Shown: one piece after another, positions 1-8,979 of the stretch | How the letters are laid out: each line of letters begins with the position of its first letter | Position numbering within the stretch: the stretch's first letter is position 1 | Origin: CATQHL01 sp965242895 | GTDB lineage: Bacteria; Actinomycetota; Acidimicrobiia; Acidimicrobiales; CATQHL01 | Length of the DNA stretch: 64,000 bases | Direction of reading: 5' to 3' | NCBI GenBank assembly: GCA_965242895.1 | Contig: OZ251507.1 | Coordinates: 2,604,001 to 2,668,000 of the forward strand | Notes under the pieces: generated by a model | Database searches by the model: none | What the model was told of the DNA's origin: nothing | Seen by the model: the letters and a program-made list of their open reading frames with translations, nothing else | Translations under genes and position numbers: made by a program

Positions 1-1490
1 AAGGTGGGGTGCAACGCGGTATCGACCTCAAGCGGGTGGTGTTGGGTTGCGTCCAGCCGGGTGAGCCGCCTAACCAGTTCGTCGACGCTCTCAGGCGGTT
101 GTCGGGGTCGGATGCAGCCACGTATTTGTATGTGGACGGCGCTTCGTACTGGTACTCGCGGCAGATCAACGTCGCGCGTCTGGCTCGAGACAGGGCAGAG
201 GGATATCTTGACAGGGACGCCGACGAGGAGGTGCGGAAACGGATCGAAAGGCAGTCCGGTCGGGGGAGGAGAGGAAGTTTCTCTGCAGTACAGGTGTTTG
301 CCGAGGGGCCGGGGGACGTGCCCGACGATGACGACGGTGTGAGACTCGTGGTCTTGACCCCCGAGAAGACCCACTCGAGGGGTGACGAGCATTCTCAGGC
401 GTCTGGCTTAGCGGGGGAGATATTGAACCAGCGAGACGCCGGACCGAGGCTGAATCGCAACATGCTGGTGTTCACGGCGGCGGACGCAAACCGTCTGATA
501 GACCTGCGCGCAGCGGCAAAGTCTTTCATGGCGTGGAAGTCGATAGACGAAGAAGCCGAGACTCTGAACCTGACCGCCCACCAGAACAAGCAGGCCGATA
601 CCAAGTCCAAGGAAACCGACGAGCAGGTTGAAAGTCAGATCGCGGAGACTTTCATCCTAGTGCTCACCCCTAAGGGAAAGCCAGGCACTTCGGAGATCGA
701 TTGGCAGACCACCCGCGTGTCGCCGAGCAGTAAAGAGAGGTGGCTGGCAGCGCGTGTGAGCAGGAAACTGGAGAGCGAGGAGAAACTGATCTCCACCTAC
801 GGAGGGGTGCGGGTGAAGATGGACTTGGATCGTTTCAAGCTGTGGTCGGAGCGGGGCGACCTGCAAGTGCGGACGCTCTGGGAGAAGTATGCGAGATTCC
901 TGTATATGCCCAGGCTGGCCTCTTTGAAGTTCCTGCTGGAAGCAGTAGGCGATGGGCCGGGGAGCACGATGTGGAGGGAGGAGACCTTCGCCTACGCCGA
1001 AGCCTGGGACGAGCAGAGGGAGACCTGGGTAGGAGTGCGCTCCGGTGCGCGGGCGAATGCGAACATAAGCGGATTTGTGGTGCAGAGCGAGCGCCTGCCG
1101 TTACCAGAAGAGGCGGATGCGCCTGGAGCGCTCTTCCCCGGCGCCGACGAGGGTGCGTCTGGAGCGGCCGTGCCAGGGGAGACTCCTGGAACGGTCGCCC
1201 AAGCCGGAGGACAGGGTTCGAACGTCCAGCAAAAAATCCTAACTGTGCCCCAAAAACCCAAGCTGACAAGGTTCTACGCCCAATTCGACCTAGACTCCAC
1301 CCGCCCCATCAAGCAGCTAGGCGAGATACTCGAGCACGTAACTCACCACCTAGGGTCAGACGTGGAGTTGTCGCTAGAGATAAATGCCAAGAGCCCCGAA
1401 GGCTACGACGACAACACCCGACGAGTAGTCTCGGAAAACTCCATCCAGCTAGGAGCAAAAGGCGCCGAATTCGAAGACCAAGAGGAGTAA
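1..1490 (+). CDS. DUF499-family ATPase, C-terminal part (5' end outside window)
   Basis: The frame is open from position 3 and no start is needed inside the window, so the N-terminal part, with the expected P-loop ATPase, lies to the left. The visible ~495 residues look like the C-terminal part of DUF499 proteins: the block PGEPPNQFVDALRRLS, a YLYVDG segment, an acidic GPGDVPDDDD stretch, and the DLDRFKLW region near residue 275. Residues ~365-415 are a Pro/Gly/Ala-rich linker. From family knowledge, DUF499 proteins occur with DUF1156 methylases, DUF3780 proteins and helicases in anti-phage loci; those partners would be upstream if present. A decayed piece of a second copy lies at 6478-6570. 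The role in defence is inferred from family and context. Confidence 0.7.
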   Translation, partial: GGVQRGIDLKRVVLGCVQPGEPPNQFVDALRRLSGSDAATYLYVDGASYWYSRQINVARLARDRAEGYLDRDADEEVRKRIERQSGRGRRGSFSAVQVFAEGPGDVPDDDDGVRLVVLTPEKTHSRGDEHSQASGLAGEILNQRDAGPRLNRNMLVFTAADANRLIDLRAAAKSFMAWKSIDEEAETLNLTAHQNKQADTKSKETDEQVESQIAETFILVLTPKGKPGTSEIDWQTTRVSPSSKERWLAARVSRKLESEEKLISTYGGVRVKMDLDRFKLWSERGDLQVRTLWEKYARFLYMPRLASLKFLLEAVGDGPGSTMWREETFAYAEAWDEQRETWVGVRSGARANANISGFVVQSERLPLPEEADAPGALFPGADEGASGAAVPGETPGTVAQAGGQGSNVQQKILTVPQKPKLTRFYAQFDLDSTRPIKQLGEILEHVTHHLGSDVELSLEINAKSPEGYDDNTRRVVSENSIQLGAKGAEFEDQEE

Positions 1491-1544
1491 GGGGAGCGAG
1501 GGTTGGGGTCACCACAGCTAGTTGGGAGCGCTGCAGCTAGCTGA

Positions 1545-2366
1545 TCATTGGTCAAAATCAAGTAGGGTATTCTGCAGAGATTTTGGAGGCCAAAAAATTC
1601 CCAGAATCAAAAAAGATTTAGGGTGGATTTTTTGGTTGCCAACAAAAAGGACTGTGTCGCGGTCGTCAGACCATATCTCATCACAAAATTTCTTTTGCAT
1701 CTTTTGTTTCCAGTCATTCGCATTCTTTACTTTCCTATACAAAGCAGAAATCTCCCAGTCGACGATGCTCTGCTCATGGCTTTTGCATTCTGGAGCAAGA
1801 CAATAATATTTATACTTAAATTTCCAGGGTCTAAATTCGAGAGGTATTGCTTTGCTAGCTGGAGTATCGAAAAGATCTTGCTGGCCGGTGATTGACTCCA
1901 ATTTTGTTGTAAAAGCACGCTTTTCCTTTTCGGTTCGTTTGGAGATAAGTAGCTTTGGTTTTTCCTTGGCCCTAACGATCGATAGTGAAGGCCTGGATTT
2001 TCCTGTTTTAGACGTAGCACCTTTCCTCAGGTCGCACATAGTAAACTCATCAAGTTGTTGCACTCGCTCACGACGTAGTGCCCAATTCTTTGCGTCAATC
2101 AACTTACCAGTTTTTATTGTGTCAAGAATAGGGGTTCGAGATTCTTGCCTCGTGTCATCTCTTGGACGCGTCACCTCTAACTCGATTTCCTGATACTTCT
2201 TGAATTTGGATTCATCGTCCAGATCACGGAACGGGGTCGGGAAAAGACGTATCCATTTTGGTTTTTCGTCAAGGGTCATACCTGCCACACATACGGCTTC
2301 TTCTTTGGAGGCCAAGATAGGAGCAGCTTTGACGAGTATCATCAATTTAAGTTGTTCGCTAGTCAT
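1545..2366 (-). CDS. DUF488-associated protein of unknown function
   Basis: This 273-residue soluble protein starts at ATG 2366. I recognise the general pattern of a family encoded beside DUF488 genes: an N-terminal LMILVKAAP strand, a conserved WIRLFPTPFRDL block near residue 40, a basic middle, then KYKYYCLAPECKSHEQSIVDW (Cys pair, residues ~190-210) and a C-terminal ILGIFWPPKS motif. A fold with two OB-like barrels has been suggested for related proteins, but I cannot verify it here. It lies 25 bp downstream of the stop of a broken DUF488 gene on the same strand, so the pair probably formed one operon. Its intact state beside a dead partner is odd. Function is unknown; nucleic-acid or small-molecule handling is a guess. 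Confidence 0.65.
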   Translation of the reverse strand: MTSEQLKLMILVKAAPILASKEEAVCVAGMTLDEKPKWIRLFPTPFRDLDDESKFKKYQEIELEVTRPRDDTRQESRTPILDTIKTGKLIDAKNWALRRERVQQLDEFTMCDLRKGATSKTGKSRPSLSIVRAKEKPKLLISKRTEKEKRAFTTKLESITGQQDLFDTPASKAIPLEFRPWKFKYKYYCLAPECKSHEQSIVDWEISALYRKVKNANDWKQKMQKKFCDEIWSDDRDTVLFVGNQKIHPKSFLILGIFWPPKSLQNTLLDFDQ

Positions 2367-2391
2367 TACTGCCAGTTTAGTTGCACGAAAC

Positions 2392-2640
2392 TTATATGGG
2401 CAGGATTTCCGTTGCCGGATTGCGTGCTCGGATGTTGTCAGTTATCACCGAGCGGTGGCATTCGGAGTGCTCTCGCTCGAACCAGAGGAGTGCCACACGG
2501 TGTTTAGCAATCAACTCGAGAATCTACTAAAAAGCCTTTTGAGCTGTTCTGCAGCAGATGCTCGCAGCATTTTCTTGCCGTTTCTGATCCGCTTTGAAAT
2601 CCGTCGCGGTGATCCCGAGGGTTGTCCAAAGACCTCGTCA
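2392..2640 (-). pseudogene. DUF488 fragment (decayed second copy of 6567-7028)
   Basis: Read on the minus strand this matches the C-terminal half of the intact DUF488 gene at 6567-7028, including CHRSVITDN and the ending NPATEILP before a TAA at 2392-2394. Two consecutive TAG codons at 2524-2529 and a TGA near the upstream limit break the frame. No start remains. At about 2640 the homology stops abruptly and runs into a piece of the SLOG gene 3' end on the other strand. It is therefore a deletion joint, not a gene. Confidence 0.8.
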
Positions 2641-2642
2641 CA

Positions 2643-2700
2643 CGCGTGAACTCACAGCACTACCGCTATTGTCCTCTCTGATAGTGGAGGGGTTGGCTGC
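2643..2700 (+). pseudogene. Remnant of the 3' end of a SLOG gene
   Basis: About 58 bp match the last codons of the intact SLOG gene (9530-9588): RVNS followed by a Q/H-Y-rich stretch and the DNA of the LIVDALAG end, with a one-base deletion and in-frame stops. It sits 70 bp before the stop of the first large helical gene, as in the third cassette copy (14537-14587). It shows that a SLOG gene, and probably its TIR partners, once lay here. Confidence 0.65.
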
Positions 2701-2772
2701 AAGGTCTCAAAGGCTTAGCCTTGCTCCTTCAGTTGCCGGTTGCTGATGCGCTTCTTTGCCCAGTTAGCTCAG

Positions 2773-5700
2773 TCAATCGATATCTGACCCCTCTTCTTCA
2801 GGTGCGATTTCGAGCCCTCGTTCACGAAGAGCAGTTTCTAAGCGCTCGTACTCGGGCGTCCCGCTGAGTTCTTGAGCCGATTCGAGGGCTTGACAAGCGT
2901 AGTCATTTGCTCTGGACATTGTGTCCAGAGAGTTGTTTACACGAATCAAATAGTTGAATATCTCTAAGCAACTTTTCTTGTCCTCAAGCTTTAGTGCTCG
3001 TTCTGTGACCTGGCGTTCCGCATTGATGTGGCCGCCAGTTAATTTCAGAGTTTCTAAAGTTCGTCTAGCCCATTGTGCGTCGTCTATAGAGAATACTTCG
3101 GAATACCAACCGAAGCCTCTAAGATGCTTCGGTTCCTTCAGTTCTAACACCTTGCCCCAAAAGCAGTCGGCGATCCTGGCCATTTTGTGTCTTTGAGGGT
3201 CGATTACGGCTCGCAGGTATTTCCCAATTCGTTCGCCGGCGTAGGAGATTGCCGTGATTTCTCTCTGCCATGGGGCGGCAGGATCTGGTAATTTTCTTGC
3301 TGTCTTCGGAGGAACTTGATCGAGAAAATCGATAACTCCTTTGACAGAGTATCCCTCGTGTTCTCGAAGCATGCCCACTAGATAATAGAACAAAGATTCC
3401 GGGACGTGCCTCTTGACGGAATTTTCGATCATCTCTCTGTAATTCCTAAACAGCCAGTCGCTCGGCTGCCCTCTACTGAAGGTCTGCTCAACGGTTCGTT
3501 GAGCGAGCCCGTCGGGGGCATGCTCACCGAATATTAAATCACGCGTATTCTCAAGCCATTCTGGCGCTAAGTGCTCTAGCCAGTCCAGAGTAGGGGCGAT
3601 GATCGCTCGGCACTCAATGCCATCCTGTCCGCCAAGTTGTAGGCAGTCTTCCAGAATTTGGAGAGTTTCTGGTCGTACAATCTTGAATTTGTTGTATTCG
3701 TATCTTGAAAAGAACAATAGTGAAAGCAGGGCATAGGTGCATGTGCGGTCGAAAGCAATTCTGAACGTATCGAGGCGAAGATCGGAATACATCCTTGATG
3801 GTTCTGAGCGATCCTCGATTTGCTGTTTTAGTATGTTCCATACTCTGTCTCGGCGATTTCCATAACCGATTTCCGAATTGGCAAGGACGTCGATAAGTTC
3901 GATACTGGCACGCTTCGTTTTGTTCCAGTTTATGTCGTAGTCGGACTGACTATTCCCGAGCGGCTCGACATCCTGGGGCTCACTATAAATCGTTTCGACA
4001 AAGTCAATCAGTTCAGCAATTTGTTGGTCGCTGGGTTTAACATTCCCATTGTTGATCGCTGATGCAATTCCACTAAGATAGTGGTGAATATAAGTGGGGT
4101 GACGGAGTGTTTCCAGAATACTCTGAGGAGACTTCAACCATTCGTTTGGACTTGCCTGTACCGTCGAAAGGAGTGCGGCTCCTAGTTCGTGGGGAGTCTG
4201 GACGATTTCCCGATCTGACTGCGAAGAGACCTTAGGTCTCCAAGCGGCGATTAGTGAAGCTGCTTCTTCGGGGGCAAGCTTCTGCAATTCTTCAGCACTG
4301 AATGGGCTTGTAGTCATGAAATATTCTGTTTTGAAGGCGAACTCAAGGTCGTGCCGGTTGTGCGGCAAATGCAGTTTTGCCAACTCTTGGAGCGCCAGTT
4401 CCCAGTCTTGGCGGAGGTTGTCCAACAGCTTCTCGTTCTGGCTTGAATCTTCTGTCAGTATGTTGACCCAGTCCAGCTTTCTGCGCCATTCATCGGGTAT
4501 GAAGTTTTCTGATATCGCATCTTTGATTTTTTCCGAATTCGGAGCATCATCCAGCGCTTCGTTCCAAATAGGGGCGAATTCGCTGTTTTCGCAATCTTTT
4601 ACAATGCGATTAAGTAGCGATATGTGGTCGCCAGTAACCTTGTGGGATTTGATTGCTTCAGCGATTTCCCTGATGCGTGTTCCATTCTGGGCGCTGTCGG
4701 AAGTAGCGAGAAGCCAAGCTCGAACTCGCTGCTGCATGAAAGGTGGCAGTTCGGATAGGCTTTCAATTAGCTCTTCGGCTGTAGTCCAGGATTGGGACTT
4801 TTGAAGGATTGTTAGCAGACCGTTCAGTAGAACTGAGAAAAAACCATTGTAATCAGTCCTGCGAACACTTACCTCACCCTCAGTGGCCTTGTAATCACTT
4901 ACTGAGCCTTCTTGAAAGTGTTCTAGCCTGCGACGTGTGCGCTTGTTTTCAGGAACGCCCTTAAGTTTGTAACAGATAAGTTCAGTTCGCGTGGCATAGT
5001 TAGATTCAGTAATGCCTTCAGCGAATGCCTCTATCAATTTGGTGTTATTGTGCAGCGACATAGAGTCTTCAATAAATCTAGGTGGGTTTGGACTGACTAA
5101 TTTGTCAAAGAGATTTGTCAGCAAGTTACTTGCGGGTTCGGCCTTCGCAGAAGCCCAATATCCTAGTTCGACGATCTCTGGCCTCGCCGGAAAGTTCAAA
5201 ACAGCTTTTAGCACGATGGGCAGAGCATCTGCTCCTATATGAAAGGCGCATAGGGTGATATGCCAGATTGTTTCGTGCTCGTTCTTGTATTTTTCAAGTA
5301 ATGTGTCGAGCAGGTCAACTATCTCGGTAGGGAATTCTTGATACAGGTTTTTAAGTGCGTAAGATGCCGGCCAAAATTCTCCAGGAGGTCCAGGTCTATA
5401 TATTGGTGGATCGATTATGTCGGTTTCTAGCAGTACTTTAAGCCAATCCAAAGAAGACAGATGCTCAAAAAAATGTCTGTAGTGAGTCGCCGTAACAGCG
5501 TATTGCCGCAGTTGCTTAATGTCATCTTCAGTTGGCGCTTCGATCCTTGCTAACGATTCCAATTTGCGAATTCGCTTTGCTGGCGGCATGAATAGTGCTT
5601 CGAATGCTTTCAGACACTCTGACCATTTAGCTTGAGTTTCTTGAAGGGTTGCTTCAGTATGAAGTTGGTGGTTGAGCTCTTTATGTACTGCAATGAAGTG

Positions 5701-6198
5701 TTTTAGGGCAGGGGTTTTATCCTTTGGAAGATAACTTGTTCGAGCCTCAATAATATTTTGCAATTTCCTATAATCAGTGTCTTTGGTTTGGAATTTTCTT
5801 AGCTCATCGAGACTTTTTCGGAAATTGTCGTATGCTTCTTCTTTATTTTGTTGAGAATCGTAACGGGCACTTTCAGATTTATGTTGAGCTGAGGCGACCT
5901 TGCGCGTAAGTTGTCCTATGGTGGGCGTTTTTTGGGCATGCGGGAGGGTGAGAAGCTCTTCGGGGGCTTCCAGCAGAGCAGTCATTGCTTGGCGTAAAGA
6001 ATATGCGACCAGTTCAGCAGTACTGGGTGCTGCCAGTTCAACAGTGCTGGGTATAGTCGCATTATTCATTTCTAAGAGCACCTGTGCAGTTCCCAAGAAT
6101 ACACTTGCCCTCTTGCCCATATCCCCGAATTCTTCTTCAAGGTGAGTTAGGAATTGAGGATCAAGCTTTTTCAGTATTGGTTTTGCGATTGTTTTCAT
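2773..6198 (-). CDS. Large all-helical protein, paralogue 1 (1141 aa)
   Basis: I do not recognise a named family. The protein is rich in Leu, Glu, Lys and Ala with no signal peptide, membrane segment or Walker motif, and reads as a helical-repeat (HEAT/ARM-like) solenoid. Residues ~10-75 (FLTHLEEEFGDMGKRAS...AQVLLE...AYSLRQAM) form a domain also found at the start of the ~206-aa partner proteins. Conserved landmarks shared by all three paralogues include PPAKR plus KLESLA near residue 205, a CAFHIGADALP block near 325, DEWRRKLDWVNILT near 590, and LAPEWLENTRDL and FGWYSE in the last third. A Shine-Dalgarno AGAGG precedes ATG 6198. Upstream, its small partner is reduced to a remnant. It may be a sensor, scaffold or effector of the TIR-SLOG cassette; no catalytic site is visible. 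Confidence 0.75.
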   Translation of the reverse strand: MKTIAKPILKKLDPQFLTHLEEEFGDMGKRASVFLGTAQVLLEMNNATIPSTVELAAPSTAELVAYSLRQAMTALLEAPEELLTLPHAQKTPTIGQLTRKVASAQHKSESARYDSQQNKEEAYDNFRKSLDELRKFQTKDTDYRKLQNIIEARTSYLPKDKTPALKHFIAVHKELNHQLHTEATLQETQAKWSECLKAFEALFMPPAKRIRKLESLARIEAPTEDDIKQLRQYAVTATHYRHFFEHLSSLDWLKVLLETDIIDPPIYRPGPPGEFWPASYALKNLYQEFPTEIVDLLDTLLEKYKNEHETIWHITLCAFHIGADALPIVLKAVLNFPARPEIVELGYWASAKAEPASNLLTNLFDKLVSPNPPRFIEDSMSLHNNTKLIEAFAEGITESNYATRTELICYKLKGVPENKRTRRRLEHFQEGSVSDYKATEGEVSVRRTDYNGFFSVLLNGLLTILQKSQSWTTAEELIESLSELPPFMQQRVRAWLLATSDSAQNGTRIREIAEAIKSHKVTGDHISLLNRIVKDCENSEFAPIWNEALDDAPNSEKIKDAISENFIPDEWRRKLDWVNILTEDSSQNEKLLDNLRQDWELALQELAKLHLPHNRHDLEFAFKTEYFMTTSPFSAEELQKLAPEEAASLIAAWRPKVSSQSDREIVQTPHELGAALLSTVQASPNEWLKSPQSILETLRHPTYIHHYLSGIASAINNGNVKPSDQQIAELIDFVETIYSEPQDVEPLGNSQSDYDINWNKTKRASIELIDVLANSEIGYGNRRDRVWNILKQQIEDRSEPSRMYSDLRLDTFRIAFDRTCTYALLSLLFFSRYEYNKFKIVRPETLQILEDCLQLGGQDGIECRAIIAPTLDWLEHLAPEWLENTRDLIFGEHAPDGLAQRTVEQTFSRGQPSDWLFRNYREMIENSVKRHVPESLFYYLVGMLREHEGYSVKGVIDFLDQVPPKTARKLPDPAAPWQREITAISYAGERIGKYLRAVIDPQRHKMARIADCFWGKVLELKEPKHLRGFGWYSEVFSIDDAQWARRTLETLKLTGGHINAERQVTERALKLEDKKSCLEIFNYLIRVNNSLDTMSRANDYACQALESAQELSGTPEYERLETALRERGLEIAPEEEGSDID

Positions 6199-6247
6199 TC
6201 TTGACCTCTGATTAGTCGAGGATGCTGCGATTTGCTGTCTTGGATCA

Positions 6248-6360
6248 TCATGAGTAGTAGATTTCCTTGTGAATATTAAGGCATTTTTCCCACATTTGTT
6301 CTACTTCTCTTCCCGATGTCCTTTCATGTACACCTTTTTGGGCCTGTTTGATGAGGTCAA
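6248..6360 (-). pseudogene. Remnant of the small helical partner gene (C-terminal end)
   Basis: The minus-strand reading gives KQVDLIKQAQKGVHE followed by EVEQMWEKCLNIHKEIY, aligning with the C-terminal ends of the intact small proteins at 13521-14141 and 18006-18623. It ends at tandem TGA codons (6245-6250), about 50 bp before the start of large paralogue 1. The homology stops at about 6360 and foreign sequence follows. The first cassette therefore lost most of its small gene. Confidence 0.75.
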
Positions 6361-6477
6361 CTTGCTTTCGAGCGCCCCTACCAACGCGGCCGCAACGCGG
6401 AATCGAGGGGTTGCAGTGTTTCTAGTTGACTTCGAGCACCCTGACACAGCCTGTCATTCCGCCTGGGTTCCTGCTCC

Positions 6478-6570
6478 CGCGTGAGCAAGAAGTTGGCAGG
6501 CGAGGAGAAGTTGATTTCTTTCTACAGCGGAGTCTGGATCAAGATGGACTTGGAACGTACAGAAACTTAA
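6478..6570 (+). pseudogene. DUF499 fragment (duplicate of ~756-832)
   Basis: The frame reads RVSKKLAGEEKLIS then GVWIKMDLER and a TAA at 6568-6570. It matches residues RVSRKLESEEKLIS and GVRVKMDLDR of the DUF499 gene at the left edge. The similarity ends immediately after the DLER codons, where the sequence joins the flank found downstream of the DUF488 stop. A deletion has thus removed the DUF499 C-terminus together with the DUF488-associated gene. This marks the left end of the second cassette copy. Confidence 0.75.
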
Positions 6571-7028
6571 ACGGGCAGGATTTCCGTTGCCGGGTTGAGC
6601 GCTTGGATGTTGTCGGTTATCACCGAGCGGTGGCATTCGGAGTGTTCCCGCTCGAAGCAGAGGAGCGCCACACGGTGTCTAGCCATTAACTCGAGTATCG
6701 ATTCAAAGGCCTCTTTCGAGCCGTTCAGCAGCAGATGCTCGTAGCGCTTTCTTGCCGTTTCTGACCCGTTTTGAAATCCGTCTCGGTTATCCCGAGGATT
6801 GCCCAAAGACGGCTCGTGCCTGTAAACGATCCCTCTCTCGCCGAGAGCCTCCGCAAGTGCCTTTTTCGAGAATCCTTTCTTGCGGGAAATAGGGGTCAGT
6901 CTGACATCCACGAGGATGTCAATTTCGCTGTCAACAAGTCGGGTGAGAAAGTCTTCCAAGCAAAGCCCTTGATACCCAGCCGAAAAGATGGTTCCGCCGG
7001 CTCCGTCGTTCCCGATCTCCGGCGGCAT
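6567..7028 (-). CDS. DUF488 family protein
   Basis: This 153-residue protein has the family hallmarks: IFSAGYQGLCLEDFLTRL at the start, LVDVRLTPISRKKGFSK near residue 40, and the C-terminal CFEREHSECHRSVI with paired Cys and His. DUF488 proteins have no established reaction; the invariant Cys/Asp/Arg residues suggest a small enzyme. In the duplicate at 2392-2640 the family partner gene lies just downstream; here the partner is deleted and the stop overlaps a DUF499 remnant. The gene stands alone on the minus strand, divergent from the TIR operon at 7401, with the intervening ~370 bp holding both upstream regions. It may belong to the cassette or be a passenger. Confidence 0.85.
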   Translation of the reverse strand: MPPEIGNDGAGGTIFSAGYQGLCLEDFLTRLVDSEIDILVDVRLTPISRKKGFSKKALAEALGERGIVYRHEPSLGNPRDNRDGFQNGSETARKRYEHLLLNGSKEAFESILELMARHRVALLCFEREHSECHRSVITDNIQALNPATEILPV

Positions 7029-7092
7029 TCGCCCACCCTACACGACTTTGCACAATTTATACACATTCAATCCAATTAGGTGCGGGGAGCAG

Positions 7093-7199
7093 CGAAAGAC
7101 AGAGCAGTGAAGGTCGGTGTGCGGTTCGTCGATTCCACAACCGAGAGACAGGAGACCACCAGTGTGAAAGACAGGGCAGTGAAGTTCGGTGTGCGCTTC
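7093..7199 (+). repeat. 34-bp direct repeat pair, 73 bp apart
   Basis: Positions 7093-7126 and 7166-7199 are near-identical (GAAAGACAG then GCAGTGAAG then TCGGTGTGCG). They lie between the divergent DUF488 and TIR genes, so they could be regulatory sites, or belong to the ~72-bp-offset repeats seen elsewhere in this window. Confidence 0.7.
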
Positions 7200-7369
7200 C
7201 TTTACAGGTGGGTTTCACCGACGAGCGCAGCAGCTGCAGTTCTCAGGTGCATCTGAGGCTCTGGCTCAGTAGCGCTAAGCGAGAGTGGGTTGGGAGCGTT
7301 GCTATCTGTCCAACCATTGGATAGACTACATCAGTGTGATTTACGAAGGTCACAGATTTCAGATTTAGG

Positions 7370-7375
7370 TACAGT
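7370..7375 (+). promoter_or_regulatory. Candidate -10 hexamer of the TIR-SLOG operon
   Basis: TACAGT lies 25 bp before ATG 7401, with a Shine-Dalgarno AGAAAGG at 7384-7390. No convincing -35 is seen at standard spacing. The rest of 7029-7369 holds only the repeat pair and no open frame I would call. Confidence 0.35.
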
Positions 7376-7400
7376 GCAAGATCAGAAAGGTAGGTCGAAA

Positions 7401-7778
7401 ATGGCCAAGAAGCGTGTGTTCGTGAGCTTTGACTACGACAACGACAAAGATCTCAAGGAGTTATTGGTTGGACAAGCGAGGAACCCTGATTCCCCATTCG
7501 AGGTTATCGATCATTCTCTGAAGGAGGCTCAGCCAGAGAAGGACTGGGAAGAGAAAGCCGAGATGGCTATCAAGCGTGCGGAATTCTTCATTGTGATGCT
7601 CGGCTCTCGCACAAGGTGGGCATCTGGGGTACTTAAAGAGGTGAAGATTGCTCAGAAACTCAATAAGAAGAAATTTCAACTAATTGGCCGTCCAGAGGGA
7701 TCTGAGTCGTGGGCTGTGCCAGGAGGTGGAAGGACTTACAGGTGGGCATGGCCGAATCTCAAGAATTTGTTGAGCTAG
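7401..7778 (+). CDS. TIR-like (DUF1863/ThsB-type) domain protein, TIR1
   Basis: A 125-residue single-domain protein of the MTH538/DUF1863 TIR-like group. It opens with KKRVFVSFDYDNDKDLKELL, then ARNPDSPFEV near residue 27, FFIVMLGSRTRWASGVLKEV at 62-81, and ends with WAVPGGGRTYRWAWPNLK. Glu80 in the LKEV helix is the candidate catalytic acid. Known members, including Thoeris ThsB, use NAD+ to make cyclic ADP-ribose-type signals; this one is expected to do something similar. The start is ATG 7401 with a good ribosome site; an upstream in-frame start would add a tail outside the family. It is first of four genes; TIR2 starts 17 bp after its stop. Confidence 0.85.
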   Translation: MAKKRVFVSFDYDNDKDLKELLVGQARNPDSPFEVIDHSLKEAQPEKDWEEKAEMAIKRAEFFIVMLGSRTRWASGVLKEVKIAQKLNKKKFQLIGRPEGSESWAVPGGGRTYRWAWPNLKNLLS

Positions 7779-7795
7779 AAGAAAGGCAGTCTGTG

Positions 7796-8965
7796 ATGAC
7801 ACGGCCGTATGAAGTTGTAATCGTCCACGAGGATCTTGACGATTGGGCTAGGGAAGTTAAGGAGTCCGTAAGGGAGACTGGCGAGACAATTCTTTCTCAG
7901 TCTGAGGCGATCGGTTGCAGGGAAGTCAATTCTCGTGATGACTTATGTGAACTAAGTAATCCGGAGCATCATGTCGTCGTGCTCTATTTGGGGAACAGAG
8001 CTGGAGGTCAAAGTGAAGCGATTAATTCGGCTCTCAATATGGCGCTAGAGAATTCAATATCGGTTCTACCAGTGGTGAGACAATCTGATCCTGGCGATGT
8101 TGAGGAAAAGCTGCCCCAGTCTGTGCAATTGCTTAATGCAGCAGATTGGAATGAAGATCGCGGTCGGGCGCTTACTGCTTTGCGGCAGATGCTTGGACTA
8201 GAGGAGTCGGAGCGCAAAGTATTTATATCTTATTCTCGTCAGGAATCTAGCGAAATAGCGTTTCAGCTGCACGACGCTTTATCCAGGCGCAAGTTCGACG
8301 TGTTTCTGGATCGATTCAGTGTGCAGCCTGGAGAAGATTTTCAGCGGAAGCTTGATCAGGAGCTGGCAGACAAGGCTTTTGTTGTGCTTCTCGAGAGCCC
8401 AGGTGTTCGAGAATCGAGATGGATTCAGCATGAGATTTCCTACGCACTCGATCACCGCATCGGTGTCTTGGCAGTCACGATGCCGAGTGTCGGGTCGGAA
8501 TCGGTCTCCGTTGTGCACGAAGCTTTCCGCTTGCGTCTTTGTCCTACCGAGTTTGCCGGCGGAGGAGAACTAACAGATAAAGCCCTTGAGAGGGTTTTAA
8601 GCGAAATAGAACTCAGACATGCTCAAGCGCTACGAAGACGACGGGAGCAACTTCTAGGAAGTCTGCGTGAGAAGCTGGTCAAGGACGGGGGCTGCTGTCG
8701 CCCCGCGGCAGATTGGGCGGTTGTCGCATCGGTGCCGGGAGAGGGAACTTCAGCGTTTCTGATAACACCTAGGAGTCCATGCCCTAGCGATCTCTACCGC
8801 CTCTACCAAATTCGCTCCAACGCCGTTTCCTACGCTGGCAGCGACCTAAAAGCAGTACTTGTTCACGCAACCGAGAACATCAGTTGTGAACAAGAATCTC
8901 TGATTGATTGGGTCAAGGAAGGGTGGGGGTTGGATGTGCTGGTATTGCAAGACTTTAACTTTTAG
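7796..8965 (+). CDS. Two-domain TIR protein, TIR2
   Basis: A 389-residue protein. Residues 1-135 (YEVVIVHEDLDDWAREVKES, then HHVVVLYLGNRAGGQSE) look like a diverged, probably inactive TIR/flavodoxin-like domain. Residues 141-275 are a canonical TIR domain: KVFISYSRQESSEIAF, FDVFLDR, then SRWIQHEISYAL, with Glu213 the likely catalytic residue. Residues 285-389 form a C-terminal domain I do not recognise. TIR domains of this kind cleave or cyclise NAD+. The start is ATG 7796 preceded by GAAAGG. The stop overlaps by one base a possible GTG start (8965) of the SLOG gene. The double domain suggests a regulated signal producer or an NAD-depleting effector. Confidence 0.85.
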   Translation: MTRPYEVVIVHEDLDDWAREVKESVRETGETILSQSEAIGCREVNSRDDLCELSNPEHHVVVLYLGNRAGGQSEAINSALNMALENSISVLPVVRQSDPGDVEEKLPQSVQLLNAADWNEDRGRALTALRQMLGLEESERKVFISYSRQESSEIAFQLHDALSRRKFDVFLDRFSVQPGEDFQRKLDQELADKAFVVLLESPGVRESRWIQHEISYALDHRIGVLAVTMPSVGSESVSVVHEAFRLRLCPTEFAGGGELTDKALERVLSEIELRHAQALRRRREQLLGSLREKLVKDGGCCRPAADWAVVASVPGEGTSAFLITPRSPCPSDLYRLYQIRSNAVSYAGSDLKAVLVHATENISCEQESLIDWVKEGWGLDVLVLQDFNF

Positions 8966-8979
8966 TGGATAATGGGGGT

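Noticed and set aside
1205..1225. GGTTCGAA motif as a tRNA T-loop
   Set aside because: It lies inside the DUF499 reading frame and no cloverleaf arms can be drawn around it.
7335..7354. TGTGA...TCACA near the TIR operon as a CRP site
   Set aside because: The half-sites are 10 bases apart rather than 6, so it does not fit the CRP consensus.
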